Assembly: GCA_963921935.1 (NCBI GenBank)
Contig: OY998185.1
Coordinates: 54,265,717 to 54,329,716, forward strand
Direction of reading: 5' to 3'
Length of the DNA stretch: 64,000 nucleotides
Origin: Galeruca laticollis
Taxonomy: Eukaryota; Arthropoda; Insecta; Coleoptera; Chrysomelidae
Shown here: piece by piece, positions 12,801-21,949 of the stretch
How positions within the stretch are numbered: the first letter of the stretch is position 1
Layout of the letters: each line of letters starts with the position of its first letter
The notes under the pieces: generated by a model
Databases searched by the model: none
What the model saw: the letters and a program-made list of their open reading frames with translations, nothing else
Told to the model about the DNA's origin: nothing
Program-made: the position numbers and the translations under genes

Positions 12801-15800
12801 TTGTTAAATCAAGAACCACCAATCTAACCATAAAACATATACTATTGGATTGTACAAATTTAAGTGTTAGAAGAGCAATTAACATGAACCTCACATTAAG
12901 TGAAAACTGTGAAAAAGTGCTCAAATTTTTGAAAGACTCCAATTTCTATCATAAAATATAAGTACCTATTGTATGTTTTTTGAACCCCACTCATAACCCT
13001 CGAGGTTGATGCGGTAAAAATAAAAAAAAGTCTAGTTACTGGAAAATTAAGAAAGATTCTCACTACAAAATCGCGCCCTTTATTAGCAACGCTAAATTAG
13101 AGTCTAAATTGGCAATCCTCATGCCAAAAGATGTAAAATATCCAATTCTGAAAACATGAAAATTTATTGCGAAAATCAAAATCCTATTTAAACTTAGATA
13201 TTTTGGAAACTAACAATATTTGTATAAGGCGTGTTAAGCTAAATCATAATATTTTGGATCCTAGAATATACAGTTCAGAGACATTCTAAATGAATCATAT
13301 CATATAACTCTTCTACGTTATAATACAATTTTTTTTAAATTCATGCATCTATAAAGTCGAAAATACCATTCATGTGAAGCAAATTTTACTAATTTCACGA
13401 ATTTATATCTCGAAAAGTATTCATTTCTGCAATTTCCTCATAACAAGACTTGACTGTAAAAAAAATGAACCTAGAACTCGATCATAGTTTTAGACAAGAA
13501 TGACTTACCTCTTTTTTAACTTTCACTGGTGGATCTTCAGTTTCCGTATTGTCTGCTCCTTCATTTGCCGATTGATCCTCGTCCCATATGTTCAAGTCAT
13601 GTTCACTGCTCGACATTGCGTCATTCGAATATGCATCATCTTGATTGGCTGCACCTGATACTGTCATTATTTTCGGTGTAGTGAATGTCTGGTCATAATC
13701 GTCTATGGGAGGCCTGCCTCTTTTTCTTTTAAGAGAAGAAGTGGGACTGTTTGGCATAACGGTTTGCACTTGGGGTATTGCTGTTTGTACACCATTAGAA
13801 CTGGTGTCATTATTAGTAGTTTGTTCCTCGTCTCTCCAAGATACTTCAGCCAAACCCTTTATCCTGAGTTCTTCGGCTGTTTTTAATAACGTGGCAAGAT
13901 GACACTGACAAATTACAATCAATTTTTAGCATCTCAATTAGTTTTGTACAAAATTATTAAGTTACTGTTTGATATATCGATGGCCTTGTGGCAATACCAC
14001 AAGAATAATACCAGGCAATGACACGTATCATTGCATTTAAATTGTATTTTCAGTTGGAATCGTTAGATTTTAAATAGTGTACTGTTTTGGCACGAGTTTT
14101 TTGTGTGTTTTCTTGTACTTAAGTAAAAATGAGGGTAAGCTACGTTTAGGATAACGAAACCAAGACTTTAAAATGTTTTTGTTATGTTAAATCATGAGTC
14201 TAAGAGCTAATAATGTGCCATATGTTGTTGCAAGTATTTATATTTGAATAAATTTGATGTTGATATGCATTATTTTGTTTGAGAAAATAAGCAATAATAA
14301 TTTTGTAATGCTTTATGGTAGCAGTCAAAGCAGAAATATTTTGGAAAAGGTTTTGAAAAGTTTTATAATATTTAAAGAGAGTTTGTCTAATAATTTTGTT
14401 CTTGTTAGTAGAAATTGTATGTCGAACGATTGTTATGGGTTTAGTGAAATGGCTGTGGAAAGCAATGATTTTGAAAATGAATATTTGGAGACGAATGAAA
14501 CAGAATTCGTACAAGGCGGAATACCATGAGTTTTGGAAAACAATATAGATAGATAGATATTCTTTATTAGTTCCTTCAAAAATACCTTTTCAGGTGTAGA
14601 ACATGTCAATATTACTACAAAAAACAGTCAGTAAAAATTATGACTATTATAGTACCTAAATATATACATATAAACACAAACAGTGTAAATAGGTCATAAA
14701 CAAAGTGAAAGTAACAATTTTGGTACAGTCCCCATAAACAATACTAGTTAAAGTAAGAATCTTCTTATCCACGAATAAAGGCCTACAACTGTCTCTAAGT
14801 GGTATTTTAAATATGTTTCTTAGGCAACGCTTTTGCAGTACGGATATCTTATCAACATCAGTAGACAACCCCCAGAAAAGGATTCCATACCTAATACGAC
14901 TTTGTACATAGGCATAATACGCTAGCAATGCTGCTTCTATGGATATATTTCGTCCAATAACTTTCAACGCATAGCAGTATCTCAATAAATTTTTCGAAAG
15001 TTCTCTTATATGACTTTTCCAATCTAGCTTCGAATAAAGCGTGATACCAAGAAAAGAAAGTTTAGATTCAGGATTTAAGGAGGTTGTGCCATAGTTGACG
15101 CTGTCCATATTATTTTTTTGACCAAAGTGAATGATTTGAGTTTTGTTGGTGTTCAACTTCAGATTATGTATTGTGAAATATTCCTCCAGTGTATTCAAAG
15201 TTTCAGTGATACTGCCCTGTACTGATTCATGATTATCATAACTGAATATAATTGAGCGGTCATCAGCATATTGAACCATGTATTCACTTATAACTTCCGG
15301 AGCATTATTAGTATAAATTATATACAATAGGGGGCCCAGCACTGATCCCTGAGGAACACCACGAGTAATAAGTAATCGTTCAGATATGAAATGGCCATCC
15401 GAATTCAATTCAGTCACACATTGATATCTATTTTTTAGATAGGAAGTGAGTAGATTGAGTGCTAACCCCCTAATCCCATACAAAGACAATTTTTTTACTA
15501 ACAAGAGGTGATATACACTATCAAATGCTTTTGACAAATCAAGATTTACAGCAGTGGTTACATGTTTCTTATTGAGAGATTCGATTATCCTGCATAATGC
15601 CTGATAAGTAGCTCGAATAGTTGATTTATTTTTCCTGAATCCATTTTGTCTATCACATAGGAGATTGTTGGATTCCAAAAAGCAAGTCAATCTTGCAGAT
15701 ATTATTTTTTCAAATATCTTACTGATATTTGACAAAATAGCAATGGGTCTGTAGTTGCTGATGAGACTCTTGTCACCTTTTTTAAATATAGCTCTCACAA

Positions 15801-18800
15801 ATGCGGTTTTTAATTTTTCTGGAAAGGTACCTGTTGAGAATGATATGTTAATTAGGAATTCCAAAGGCTTGCACAACTCATGGGTTGCATATTTCAGAAG
15901 TTTAACTGGAATTTCATCCTCACCAACTGATCTATTGTTTTTTAACTCCATAATTGTATCATAAACCTCCCGTAGGCAGAAAAAATAAACTCTTCTGGAA
16001 AGGGTTTGGCATGAAACATGCATCTTCTGTATGACTGCCACATCTCAGGTCTGGAGAACTACCAATGAAAAAGTTATTTATTTTATTCAAAACCAATATT
16101 TTATCATTTTCATTGGGTTCAACATTTTGAATTGTAGAATCCCTCACACCATTTGAGTGGCCACTGTATGTCTTAACAAGATTCCACACTGCCTTAGATT
16201 TATTGTTCGATTCTCTAATATACTTCATATTAGATCGTTTTTTCGCCTCATTTACCACTGATCTTAAAACCCTACAATAATTTTTATAAGTGTCTTTGGA
16301 AATAGTTCCACTTCTTTGTTGTTGATATAGTAATTTCTTCCGTCTACTAGATGTTCTGATACCTATGGTCATCCAATCTCTCTTTTTTTTATTAGAAATT
16401 TTTACCTTTTTCAAGGGAATAACTATGTCCATCAATTGTCTCAATGTTCCAATGAAGTATTCATATGCTTCATTTGGATCCTTATAGTAGTAGTAGTAGT
16501 ATTTATTTAAATAGGAATCCTAATTTATAATACATAATATATACATCAGTTTACAATTACACATCAGTTTTTTTCTTTTTACAATAATTTCAATTTTCAT
16601 CACAATAGAATATAATCAAATCCAATATAATAAAACTATATATTCTCTATTTACAATATAATGTCAAGGCACGCTTAAATTCAGACAGACTTTTTGATTT
16701 TTTTATATTTTCTGGTAGGCCATTGTAATGGATGAATCCTTTAAAAAACAAACTCTTTACATTATAGGAATGATTTTGCCTCGATACATATAAGCTGTTC
16801 TGGCTCCTCGTATTGTAGGTATGAATTTCATTGGTAAATGTAATATACTTACAAAAATACGTTGGCAAAAGATTATTTATCATTTTATAAATATAAGTCA
16901 TAACTAAATAATATAATCGCCTCTCTACCTTGAGTAATTCCAAAGTTTGAAGCATCATAGAGATAGGAGTCATTCTGTTGCATCGTAGTATAATTCTCAT
17001 TGCACGATTTTGCAGTTTTTGTAATTGAGACATCTTATTTAAATCAAAGAAGTATAGTAGTGTCGGGCAATACTCAAAATGGGGCTGAATAATGGTCTTA
17101 TAAACGGTTATTCTGGAATTTAGACTTAAGTGTTGAGACACTCTGGAGAAAAAATAAAGTTTTTTCAAAATTTTCTTTTTTATGTACTCAAAATGGCCAC
17201 TAAATAATAAATGATTATCCAACATGAATCCTAAATATTTGATTTCTTTGACAATTTCAATTTGTTCATTATTTATTTCTATACTTATTTGATCATTGCT
17301 TATTTGATTGTATTTATGAGGTGTTGTAATTATCATAGCCTTGCTTTTATTTACATTTAGCTTTAGTTTATTCATTTTTAAATATTTATTCAAACTTCTT
17401 AACACACTATTTATTTTAAACAATACTCTATCTAAATTCTCATCACTTACAGATATTAATGTATCATCTGCAAAGATATGAATGTAGTCACAATCAACAA
17501 ATTTATCTATATCATTTATGTAAATCAAGAACAAGATAGGGCCTAGAATACTTCCCTGAGGAACTCCATGCTTTACCTCAATAGGAGGTGATATTGTATC
17601 GCCAATTTTAGTAACTTGTTTTCTATTAGTTAAGTATCCTTTTATCCAATTTAATACCTTACCCCCTATACCATACCGCTTTAGTTTTTTAAGTAATATT
17701 TTTCTATTTACGGTCTCAAAAGCTCTTCTTAGATCCAATGATACTGCTATAGTATATAAATTTTTGCTCATATTATTCTTCCACTTAGTGACAGTCAGCT
17801 GGATAGCTGATTCACATGAATGTTTGGATCTAAAACCAGACTGATTAATAAACAACAAGTTATTTGACTCGATATGTTCCAATAATTGCTGACAAACTAC
17901 TGATTCCAATAATTTTTCCACAAAAGGTAAAGAATTAATCGGTCTGAACTCACTACTTTTATTAGTATTAGTAATCTTCTCAACAGGTGTAACGATACTA
18001 GTTTTCAGTTCCTCTGGGAATACGCCAGTTTCCAGTGATGTATTAACAAAATGACACCACACATGCCCAATAACATCAAAACTGTTTTTTACTACTTGAC
18101 TATTAAGTTCGTAAATTGTAGATCCTTTATTTTCCAAATTTTTTATAATTAATCCCAACTCTCTCAAAGAAATTGTTTTAAAATTACTAAAATGATTCTC
18201 ACACTCTTGGATATTACAAATAAACTTAATATCCTCAATACTAGACACCATTTCACTAATACTATAAACAAAAAATTCATTAAAATGTTCAGAAAGCTCA
18301 CGATTATTTCTTATAAGAGTACTCTGACCATTGTTTTCAAAATAAACACCATTGGAAAAATTACTATTGTATTGTTTAGGGTTAATTAATTTTTTTAATG
18401 TTTTCCACATCAACTTTGGATTTTTTACATTTTTGTCAATTTCATTATAGTAATAAATATTTTTCTTTTCTTTCATTAAGTTAACCACTGCATTACGTTT
18501 GTGTTTATAACTTTCCCAGTTAATATTATTCGGAATACTTTTAAATATTTTATATGCATTATCTCTATCTCTACTCAACTTTTTTATATCATCGTCATAC
18601 CAAGGCAACTCATTTTCGTAATATGAATGGAAAAGATCTTTAATTTTTTTAACATAAAATTCGTCGGACAAAAAATCCAAATTGAAATCACCTGCCAACA
18701 CTACCCGAGAATTCTTACACAATACTTCCTCGCATATATTCTCCATTTGCTCAAGAAACGCAGCATGACTTCCACTAGGTGAATGGTAAAGGCTTCCTAT

Positions 18801-21800
18801 TATCCATTTAATACTGCCATAATTTACAGTTACAAATTTACACCAATAATTTCCTTCTTGAACATAAGTTTTACCATTTGTATAATTTAAATCTTTTCTA
18901 ACATAGATAACTATCCCTCCTGTGTGTCTTGAGTTGGAGTCACACCTTATAAGTGAATAATCTGCTATTTCAAGTTCAAAATTATCTATCACGTTCGTTG
19001 TTCTAGCTTCACTAAGTAACATAATAGCTGGATGGTACCAGACAATGTTGGCTATTAGTTGGTCTTTGTGCGCTAACAAACTTTCTATATTTAAATAAAC
19101 TATGTCTGACTTAAATTCTATTCTATTTTTACCTGCTACATAATTTAGTTTTTTGGGTCATTTTTCTTAACTATTTTTGGTATTCCATTGACATATTTAA
19201 TCATTTTTGAAGTATCGCCAGCATTAACCATATCATTTAATTTAGATCTTAATTGTTTATAGTACTCACGTTGTATAACTGTTTGATCTGCGAAGATTCT
19301 TATTGAAGGAATCTTCTCATTGATTTTCTTACGATTTTTAAGGATATTTACCACAGCTTCATTCGATTCCAATACAACCTTTACAGGACGCGTTTTACTT
19401 CCATCATATTTTCCCATTCTAATAACTTTAAAATCGTTAATGGTAATACTTGCATGTGCTAGGATTTTTCTCACTGTTCTTTTTTCCTCTTCCATTCTGT
19501 CATTTCTATTTACGGCACTTGATTCATTTATATTTAAAATCACAATATTGTTAGATCTCATTTTTCTATCCTCCATTTCATTAATAATTTCTTCCATATT
19601 AGTTTTCATTTCAGCATTTTCCCTTTCTATCAACTTTTCTTCCAATGTATTTTTCTCATTCTTAAGGATATTAACTTCATCTTTCAGCTCTCTGACCTCA
19701 CTTCTGAGTTCCTCTATTTGTCGTAATAATAATGGGATTTTCTTAAATGCTACCCGACAGTCCTTACAGAAAAATACAAGCGATCTATTTTGTATTATAA
19801 CTGCCCGGTATTCAGAGGGTGCAAGATTTGTGCAACCGTCAGTAGAATGGAATGTAGCATAGCAACTATCACAGGTTACTAGTTTATCTTTATCATTAAA
19901 ACTTGTTTTACAAGTACCACATTTTTCTCCCATTTTTTCTGAAATCGGTTTGCCAAAGGATGAAAATTAACTGTAGAGACAAGTAATTATTGATTTAAAT
20001 ATACGTCATCCAAACTTATTGTGGAGTAGTAGACACTTCTTAAAACCTCATTAGTGTATTATCTTATCTTATCACAACTAGACAAAAAATAACTTGTTTT
20101 GATTTTAATTGCCAATTCTATACTTCTTCAATTGCAATTTTGCAGCTTCCACTCAAATCTCAATATCACTGTTTCACATCACCCAGATAGAGTAAATTTT
20201 TAGCTTTTTGGTGATACAAAATTTATATTTTAAACTTTATTTTTTCCATTAGAAAAACACTACTAAGTCGATGTAAATAATTGTCGATGTTAACAACTTG
20301 AAATTACATAGGAGTAGAGTTTTGCCCAATCCACAGTCTGCAATTCATAACGATAAACGTAGAAAATCTACTGTACTCTGTGAACCCTGCTAGAGAACGG
20401 ACGTTTATTTGCCGATTTGATAGTAATATAGTCAATGTGTTTAAACAGAAACTGTGATGTCTTCAGAAAGTGATGAATCCTACTCTGAAATGGAGGTAGA
20501 TGACAACGGAACCTGGACAAAAGAATAAAATGAAAAAGACCATATAACCACAGAAACATATCCAACAAAAACAATAATGCCATCGACGAATTTAAAGGTT
20601 TTACACCAAGCGCACAGACTAAAACATAAACAGTTAGTACACCAATAAAAACCATCCAGTATCATTAGTAAACCTATAAATCACAACAAAAACAAAATAA
20701 TTAACTTATCAGATAAAATGAAAACTATTGCAAATAAGAAATTTTTCAGTAACAAATCCAAACCAAAACAGGTCATTTGCAGATGTATGGCAAGTCGAAT
20801 CCCCGAATTCTAACAATGACGAAATAATCAAAACAAAAATAGGATTTCTTCTAAAAACTAATAATGAAAAAAATAGGGTGATAGAAATATTAGAAAAACT
20901 TAAAAATAACAACATAGTATCAAGCTACAAACAAACCAATACTAATAAACTTCCACAAAAACAATCACAACCAGATTCTTACTCGGTAGTTGTAGCTAAT
21001 GTTGAATACGAAATTGAAGATTCTACTATAAGTGCACATCTCACTGAAAACAAATTAGAACATAGGTACTGCAAAAGATTTGTCGCTAAAAACACTGGAT
21101 AGCCCACCAAACGAATTAGAATTATTACCCCAAATCAACAAACTTCTGGGCATCTCCTTTCTAACGAAATATTTTTTAAACTATATCACTACCCGGTTTA
21201 CCCAAGTCTAGCTCCTAGATTGCTGTGCACAATTTTTTACTCCTGATTTCTCACAACTTTTGAAAATGTTAAGTGTTATTGCCACTAGGCTATCGATATA
21301 TGCAACATTCCAGATTCAAAAACATTGTTAAATGATTTATTTATATATTTTTCATACATTTGAATGTCTAAATGTGGGTTAAAATATAAATAATTGTATT
21401 GAGTTAACCTGTTGAATTGATATATACACATTTTTGCATAGTCTTTGTATGTAATAAAAATCTAATGCAATAAAAAGTTATTATGATTATAAAACCTTGC
21501 GAATGTATCTGTTGGAATGTTTGTATGAACTAAATTTACCAGTAAACTAGTGAATGGTGTCTATTTTTATACTATTATTATATACAGACACCTGCTGAAG
21601 AATCCTAGAAAATATACTTACATGTTCAACATTAATTTCTCCTTTGTACATGAATTCAACTAAACATTTAATATCTATATATTTTACATCTTTCATGATA
21701 AGTATTGGGTCCTTTTCTTCGTATTGGGATAGTATCGTCTCAAAATATGTACTACAGGCTGACAAAACGATCTTGTGAGCCTTTATTGTTCTTCCTTCGC

Positions 21801-21909
21801 ACGCTAAAGTAACATCACAGAATGCTTCGCGTTCCAAAAGTTGAGAAAACATCGTTTGTAAATTGGAATGATGGTATCTCCATCTCAAACAATATTGTTG
21901 AGGTAACAT
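858..21909 (-). CDS. BTB/POZ and Pipsqueak-type HTH transcription factor, 5 exons
   Basis: Predicted nuclear DNA-binding regulator of the insect BTB-Psq group (bab / ribbon / jim lovell type); I cannot fix the ortholog. Coding exons: 21909-21622, 13904-13509, 7287-6911, 6858-6566, 979-858; every junction has GT and AG and keeps frame, giving 491 aa. The ATG at 21909 precedes MLPQQYCLRW, the usual start of this BTB class. The BTB domain covers about residues 5-125 (DVTLACEG, AHKIVLSACS, FMYKGEINVEH) and crosses the first splice site. An AT-hook-like KRKRGRPP sits at about 155-162. Exon 3 holds one HTH (AAELLGVSYGTLYGRYR) and exon 4 a second (AAEQLNVTPQTLSNYL). The last exon is short and Ser/Asn/acid-rich; it is the least certain because its acceptor has a weak pyrimidine tract. 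Introns of 7.7, 6.2 and 5.6 kb are full of repeats. The gene is head-to-head with Prp4. Confidence 0.85.
1125..1960. repeat. three tandem ~290-bp units, each with a nested palindrome
   Basis: Three diverged copies begin near 1125, 1411 and 1710; the shared word TTTACAT lies at 1147, 1434 and 1732 (spacings 287 and 298). Each contains an inverted repeat: in copy 1, GTTTGTTTACAT at 1142-1153 faces ATGTAAACAAAC at 1191-1202, extended outward by GCCCTG and CAGGGC. Each unit also carries an AATATAAAGGA-type stretch and an AACTTTTTTTCCTA motif. Confidence 0.75.
1961..2739. other. AT-rich intron sequence, nothing recognised
   Basis: It lies within the proposed last intron of the BTB/Psq gene. The short open frame at 2432-2659 has no recognisable motif and low-complexity composition. 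Confidence 0.4.
2740..6320. repeat. 321-bp-class satellite array, about 11 units
   Basis: A tandem array of AT-rich units, each containing GAGCAAAAATAAAAAA, a CTCTTTCGGGATACAAAAAGC block, GAGTTAAAAATTAAAAACG, ACCCAAATTTTGAGGTTATG and TTTTTTCGATAAGATACG in fixed order. Unit markers fall near 2838, 3150, 3372, 3661, 3970, 4292, 4611, 4932, 5254, 5745 and 6062. The units at about 3780-4100 and 4101-4421 are nearly identical at a period of 321 bp; others are 220-325 bp through deletions. It lies inside the last intron of the BTB/Psq gene and ends about 240 bp from exon 4. Confidence 0.9.
7380..8625 (+). mobile_element. degenerate Tc1/mariner-superfamily DNA transposon
   Basis: Inverted ends are visible: TTTGACGCATAAC with a nearby AAGTCATAAGTCGGTTTCA at the left (7388-7450) and GAAACCGACTTAAATGATTTTGTTATGCGTCAAA at the right (8577-8610). 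They enclose a broken transposase in plus orientation. The outer limits are approximate because I could not find a clean TA duplication. The element lies in intron 2 of the BTB/Psq gene. Confidence 0.75.
7451..8440 (+). pseudogene. mariner-like transposase, broken
   Basis: The N-terminal HTH part is open from 7451 to about 7855. A further frame (7865-8098) shows HNCRIWGSQKP and VNVWCALS, and remnants of FQQDGHHH and a WAPRSPELTVPDFFLWGY-like block follow (8135-8285) in other frames. These match the DDE catalytic core of Tc1/mariner transposases. The stop at 7853, the stop at 8096 and later frameshifts mean no active protein. The wide gap between second and third acidic residues suggests a DD40-ish D group, but I cannot assign a family firmly. 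Confidence 0.75.
8985..9591 (+). repeat. 170-bp satellite, about 3.6 units
   Basis: Tandem units marked by GGAG(T)A followed by AAAGGTATAATTTAT at 8991, 9160, 9331 and 9501 (periods 169-171). Each unit includes a CACGTTC(G/A)CATTTC motif, AAGTCTAGTTACTGGAAAATTAAGAAA and ACAGACCAAAATATT. The fourth unit is split by the LINE at 9592-13026, and its remainder continues at 13027-13080. Related copies occur at 25745-26275 (reverse) and 27476-27640. Confidence 0.9.
9871..10594 (+). pseudogene. I-type LINE ORF1 (gag-like, CCHC knuckle)
   Basis: The readable protein includes ISNNRICI, ISNVCPSIPHNIIEAEL and FRRHIYI, followed by the knuckle CFTCKQHGHTANNC (C-x2-C-x4-H-x4-C) near 10480-10523. This order is typical of ORF1 proteins of I-group LINEs, which bind element RNA. 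The start region has an in-frame stop and there is a stop at about 10117. The longest clean frame is 10223-10594. Confidence 0.75.
11289..12961 (+). pseudogene. I-type LINE ORF2: endonuclease kept, RT largely deleted
   Basis: The start at 11289 reads MAHSNFILQWNLNGF, the usual APE endonuclease opening. An LQETHL motif follows, then GDFNCHNVAWGS (about 11678) and SDHFPIII (about 11897). A stop near 11449 breaks the start of the domain; the main open frame is 11487-12419. After a frame change, AAGPDEIPP (RT N-terminus, about 12617) is soon followed by RT-middle residues and then by IKHILLDC near 12830, which belongs next to the RNase H C-terminus. So the RT catalytic core is missing, probably by at least two deletions. 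Confidence 0.8.
13035..13508. other. intron 2 remainder, satellite tail then nothing recognised
   Basis: Bases 13035-13080 finish the 170-bp satellite unit interrupted by the LINE. After that I see only AT-rich intron sequence up to the splice donor of BTB/Psq exon 2. Confidence 0.5.
13930..14546. other. intron 1 sequence, no supported gene
   Basis: Overlapping open frames on both strands (14200-14529) have no domain or splice logic and look like chance frames in AT-rich DNA. Confidence 0.4.
14547..16485 (-). mobile_element. CR1/Jockey-like LINE, 5' part missing, (ATCT)n tail
   Basis: The 3' end (minus strand) is an ATCTATCTATCTAT repeat at 14546-14560. Coding sequence runs without a gap from the RT back to the boundary at 16485, where the 3' tail of the next LINE starts. 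So the element was either interrupted or 5' truncated at that point. It lies in intron 1 of the BTB/Psq gene, same strand as the gene. Confidence 0.85.
14656..16485 (-). pseudogene. LINE ORF2 fragment: linker and reverse transcriptase
   Basis: The RT frame (to 16041) shows VGEDEIPVKLL, NYRPIAIL, QNGFRKNKST, VNLDLSKAFDSV, GVPQGSVLGPLLY and YADDRSII, so the catalytic YADD box is intact. Upstream, in another frame (15959-16485), is the region between endonuclease and RT, so one frameshift lies near 15960-16000. The endonuclease is absent. The C-terminal part follows the usual Jockey/CR1 layout with no RNase H. Confidence 0.88.
16647..19079 (-). CDS. LINE ORF2: endonuclease (internally deleted) and reverse transcriptase, open frame
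   Basis: An 810-codon open frame; the frame stays open upstream to the end of ORF1, and the first codon at 19079 is TTG, so the true start is uncertain. The endonuclease shows LLSEART, GGIVIYVRKDL, GSLYHSPSG and LAGDFNLDF. Right after GDFNLDFLSDEFYVKKIKDLF the protein jumps to ELPWYDDDIKKL, which lies between endonuclease and RT. The C-terminal endonuclease part with the SDH catalytic pair is therefore missing without loss of frame. The RT has FRPINSLPFVEKLLE, NQSGFRSKHSCESA, VSLDLRRAFETV, GVPQGSILGPILF and FADD. It probably cannot nick target DNA by itself but keeps an intact RT frame. Confidence 0.88.
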   Translation of the reverse strand: MLAHKDQLIANIVWYHPAIMLLSEARTTNVIDNFELEIADYSLIRCDSNSRHTGGIVIYVRKDLNYTNGKTYVQEGNYWCKFVTVNYGSIKWIIGSLYHSPSGSHAAFLEQMENICEEVLCKNSRVVLAGDFNLDFLSDEFYVKKIKDLFHSYYENELPWYDDDIKKLSRDRDNAYKIFKSIPNNINWESYKHKRNAVVNLMKEKKNIYYYNEIDKNVKNPKLMWKTLKKLINPKQYNSNFSNGVYFENNGQSTLIRNNRELSEHFNEFFVYSISEMVSSIEDIKFICNIQECENHFSNFKTISLRELGLIIKNLENKGSTIYELNSQVVKNSFDVIGHVWCHFVNTSLETGVFPEELKTSIVTPVEKITNTNKSSEFRPINSLPFVEKLLESVVCQQLLEHIESNNLLFINQSGFRSKHSCESAIQLTVTKWKNNMSKNLYTIAVSLDLRRAFETVNRKILLKKLKRYGIGGKVLNWIKGYLTNRKQVTKIGDTISPPIEVKHGVPQGSILGPILFLIYINDIDKFVDCDYIHIFADDTLISVSDENLDRVLFKINSVLRSLNKYLKMNKLKLNVNKSKAMIITTPHKYNQISNDQISIEINNEQIEIVKEIKYLGFMLDNHLLFSGHFEYIKKKILKKLYFFSRVSQHLSLNSRITVYKTIIQPHFEYCPTLLYFFDLNKMSQLQKLQNRAMRIILRCNRMTPISMMLQTLELLKVERRLYYLVMTYIYKMINNLLPTYFCKYITFTNEIHTYNTRSQNSLYVSRQNHSYNVKSLFFKGFIHYNGLPENIKKSKSLSEFKRALTLYCK
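19145..19933 (-). CDS. LINE ORF1: PHD-like zinc finger, coiled coil, RNA-binding C-terminus
   Basis: It starts at an ATG (19933). Residues 4-58 have a PHD-like cysteine pattern (CGTCKTSF, CDSCYATFH, CKDCR). Residues about 68-120 are a heptad coiled coil (LLRQIEELRSEVRELKDEV). Then comes a basic domain (NNIVILNINES, FKVIRMGK, FADQTVIQREYYKQL) like the RRM/CTD part of CR1 and L1 type ORF1 proteins. It would package element RNA and chaperone nucleic acid. It overlaps the open frame of ORF2 by a few codons in another frame. No break is visible. Confidence 0.85.
   Translation of the reverse strand: MGEKCGTCKTSFNDKDKLVTCDSCYATFHSTDGCTNLAPSEYRAVIIQNRSLVFFCKDCRVAFKKIPLLLRQIEELRSEVRELKDEVNILKNEKNTLEEKLIERENAEMKTNMEEIINEMEDRKMRSNNIVILNINESSAVNRNDRMEEEKRTVRKILAHASITINDFKVIRMGKYDGSKTRPVKVVLESNEAVVNILKNRKKINEKIPSIRIFADQTVIQREYYKQLRSKLNDMVNAGDTSKMIKYVNGIPKIVKKNDPKN
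20001..20389. other. intron 1, junction between LINE copies
   Basis: It may contain the 5' untranslated part of the minus-strand LINE. I see no coding motif. Confidence 0.3.
20390..21240 (+). pseudogene. truncated LINE ORF1 (gag-like) fragment
   Basis: An ATG at 20457 opens MSSESDESYSEMEVDDNGTW and stops soon after; a second frame (20728-21102) encodes SFADVWQVESPN and YSVVVANVEYEIEDS. A third readable part (to about 21230) contains RIRIITPNQQTSGHLLSNEIFF. It resembles an I-type ORF1 before the zinc knuckle, in plus orientation and opposite to its LINE neighbours. At least two frameshifts and a stop; the zinc knuckle, ORF2 and 3' end are missing. Confidence 0.6.
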
Positions 21910-21949
21910 TTTCACGATTTTTTTGGTTATGTTTCCCAAACAAACAAAA

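Larger units (their letters stand above)
9592..13026 (+). mobile_element. I-type non-LTR retrotransposon, internally deleted, with 8-bp target duplication
   Basis: The element is inserted in a 170-bp satellite unit. The same AAAGTCTA flanks it at 9584-9591 and 13027-13034, and the satellite resumes exactly where it stopped. It has ORF1 with a CCHC knuckle, an APE-type endonuclease, a remnant of RT and an RNase-H-proximal tail, ending in an A-rich tail (GGTAAAAATAAAAAA). The order and the ORF1 type fit the I/Nimbus group. Confidence 0.9.
16486..20000 (-). mobile_element. near full-length CR1/Jockey-superfamily LINE with (TAC)n tail
   Basis: It consists of ORF1 (19933-19145) and ORF2 (19079-16647), both open, and a 3' tail of AAATAAATACTACTACTACTAC at 16486-16508 (read on minus). 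The 5' end is not sharply visible and may reach past 20000. The zinc-finger type of ORF1 and lack of RNase H fit the CR1-like branch. Confidence 0.85.

Noticed and set aside
14200..14529. Overlapping open frames on both strands in BTB/Psq intron 1
   Set aside because: No domain, no splice or promoter logic; composition fits chance frames in AT-rich DNA.
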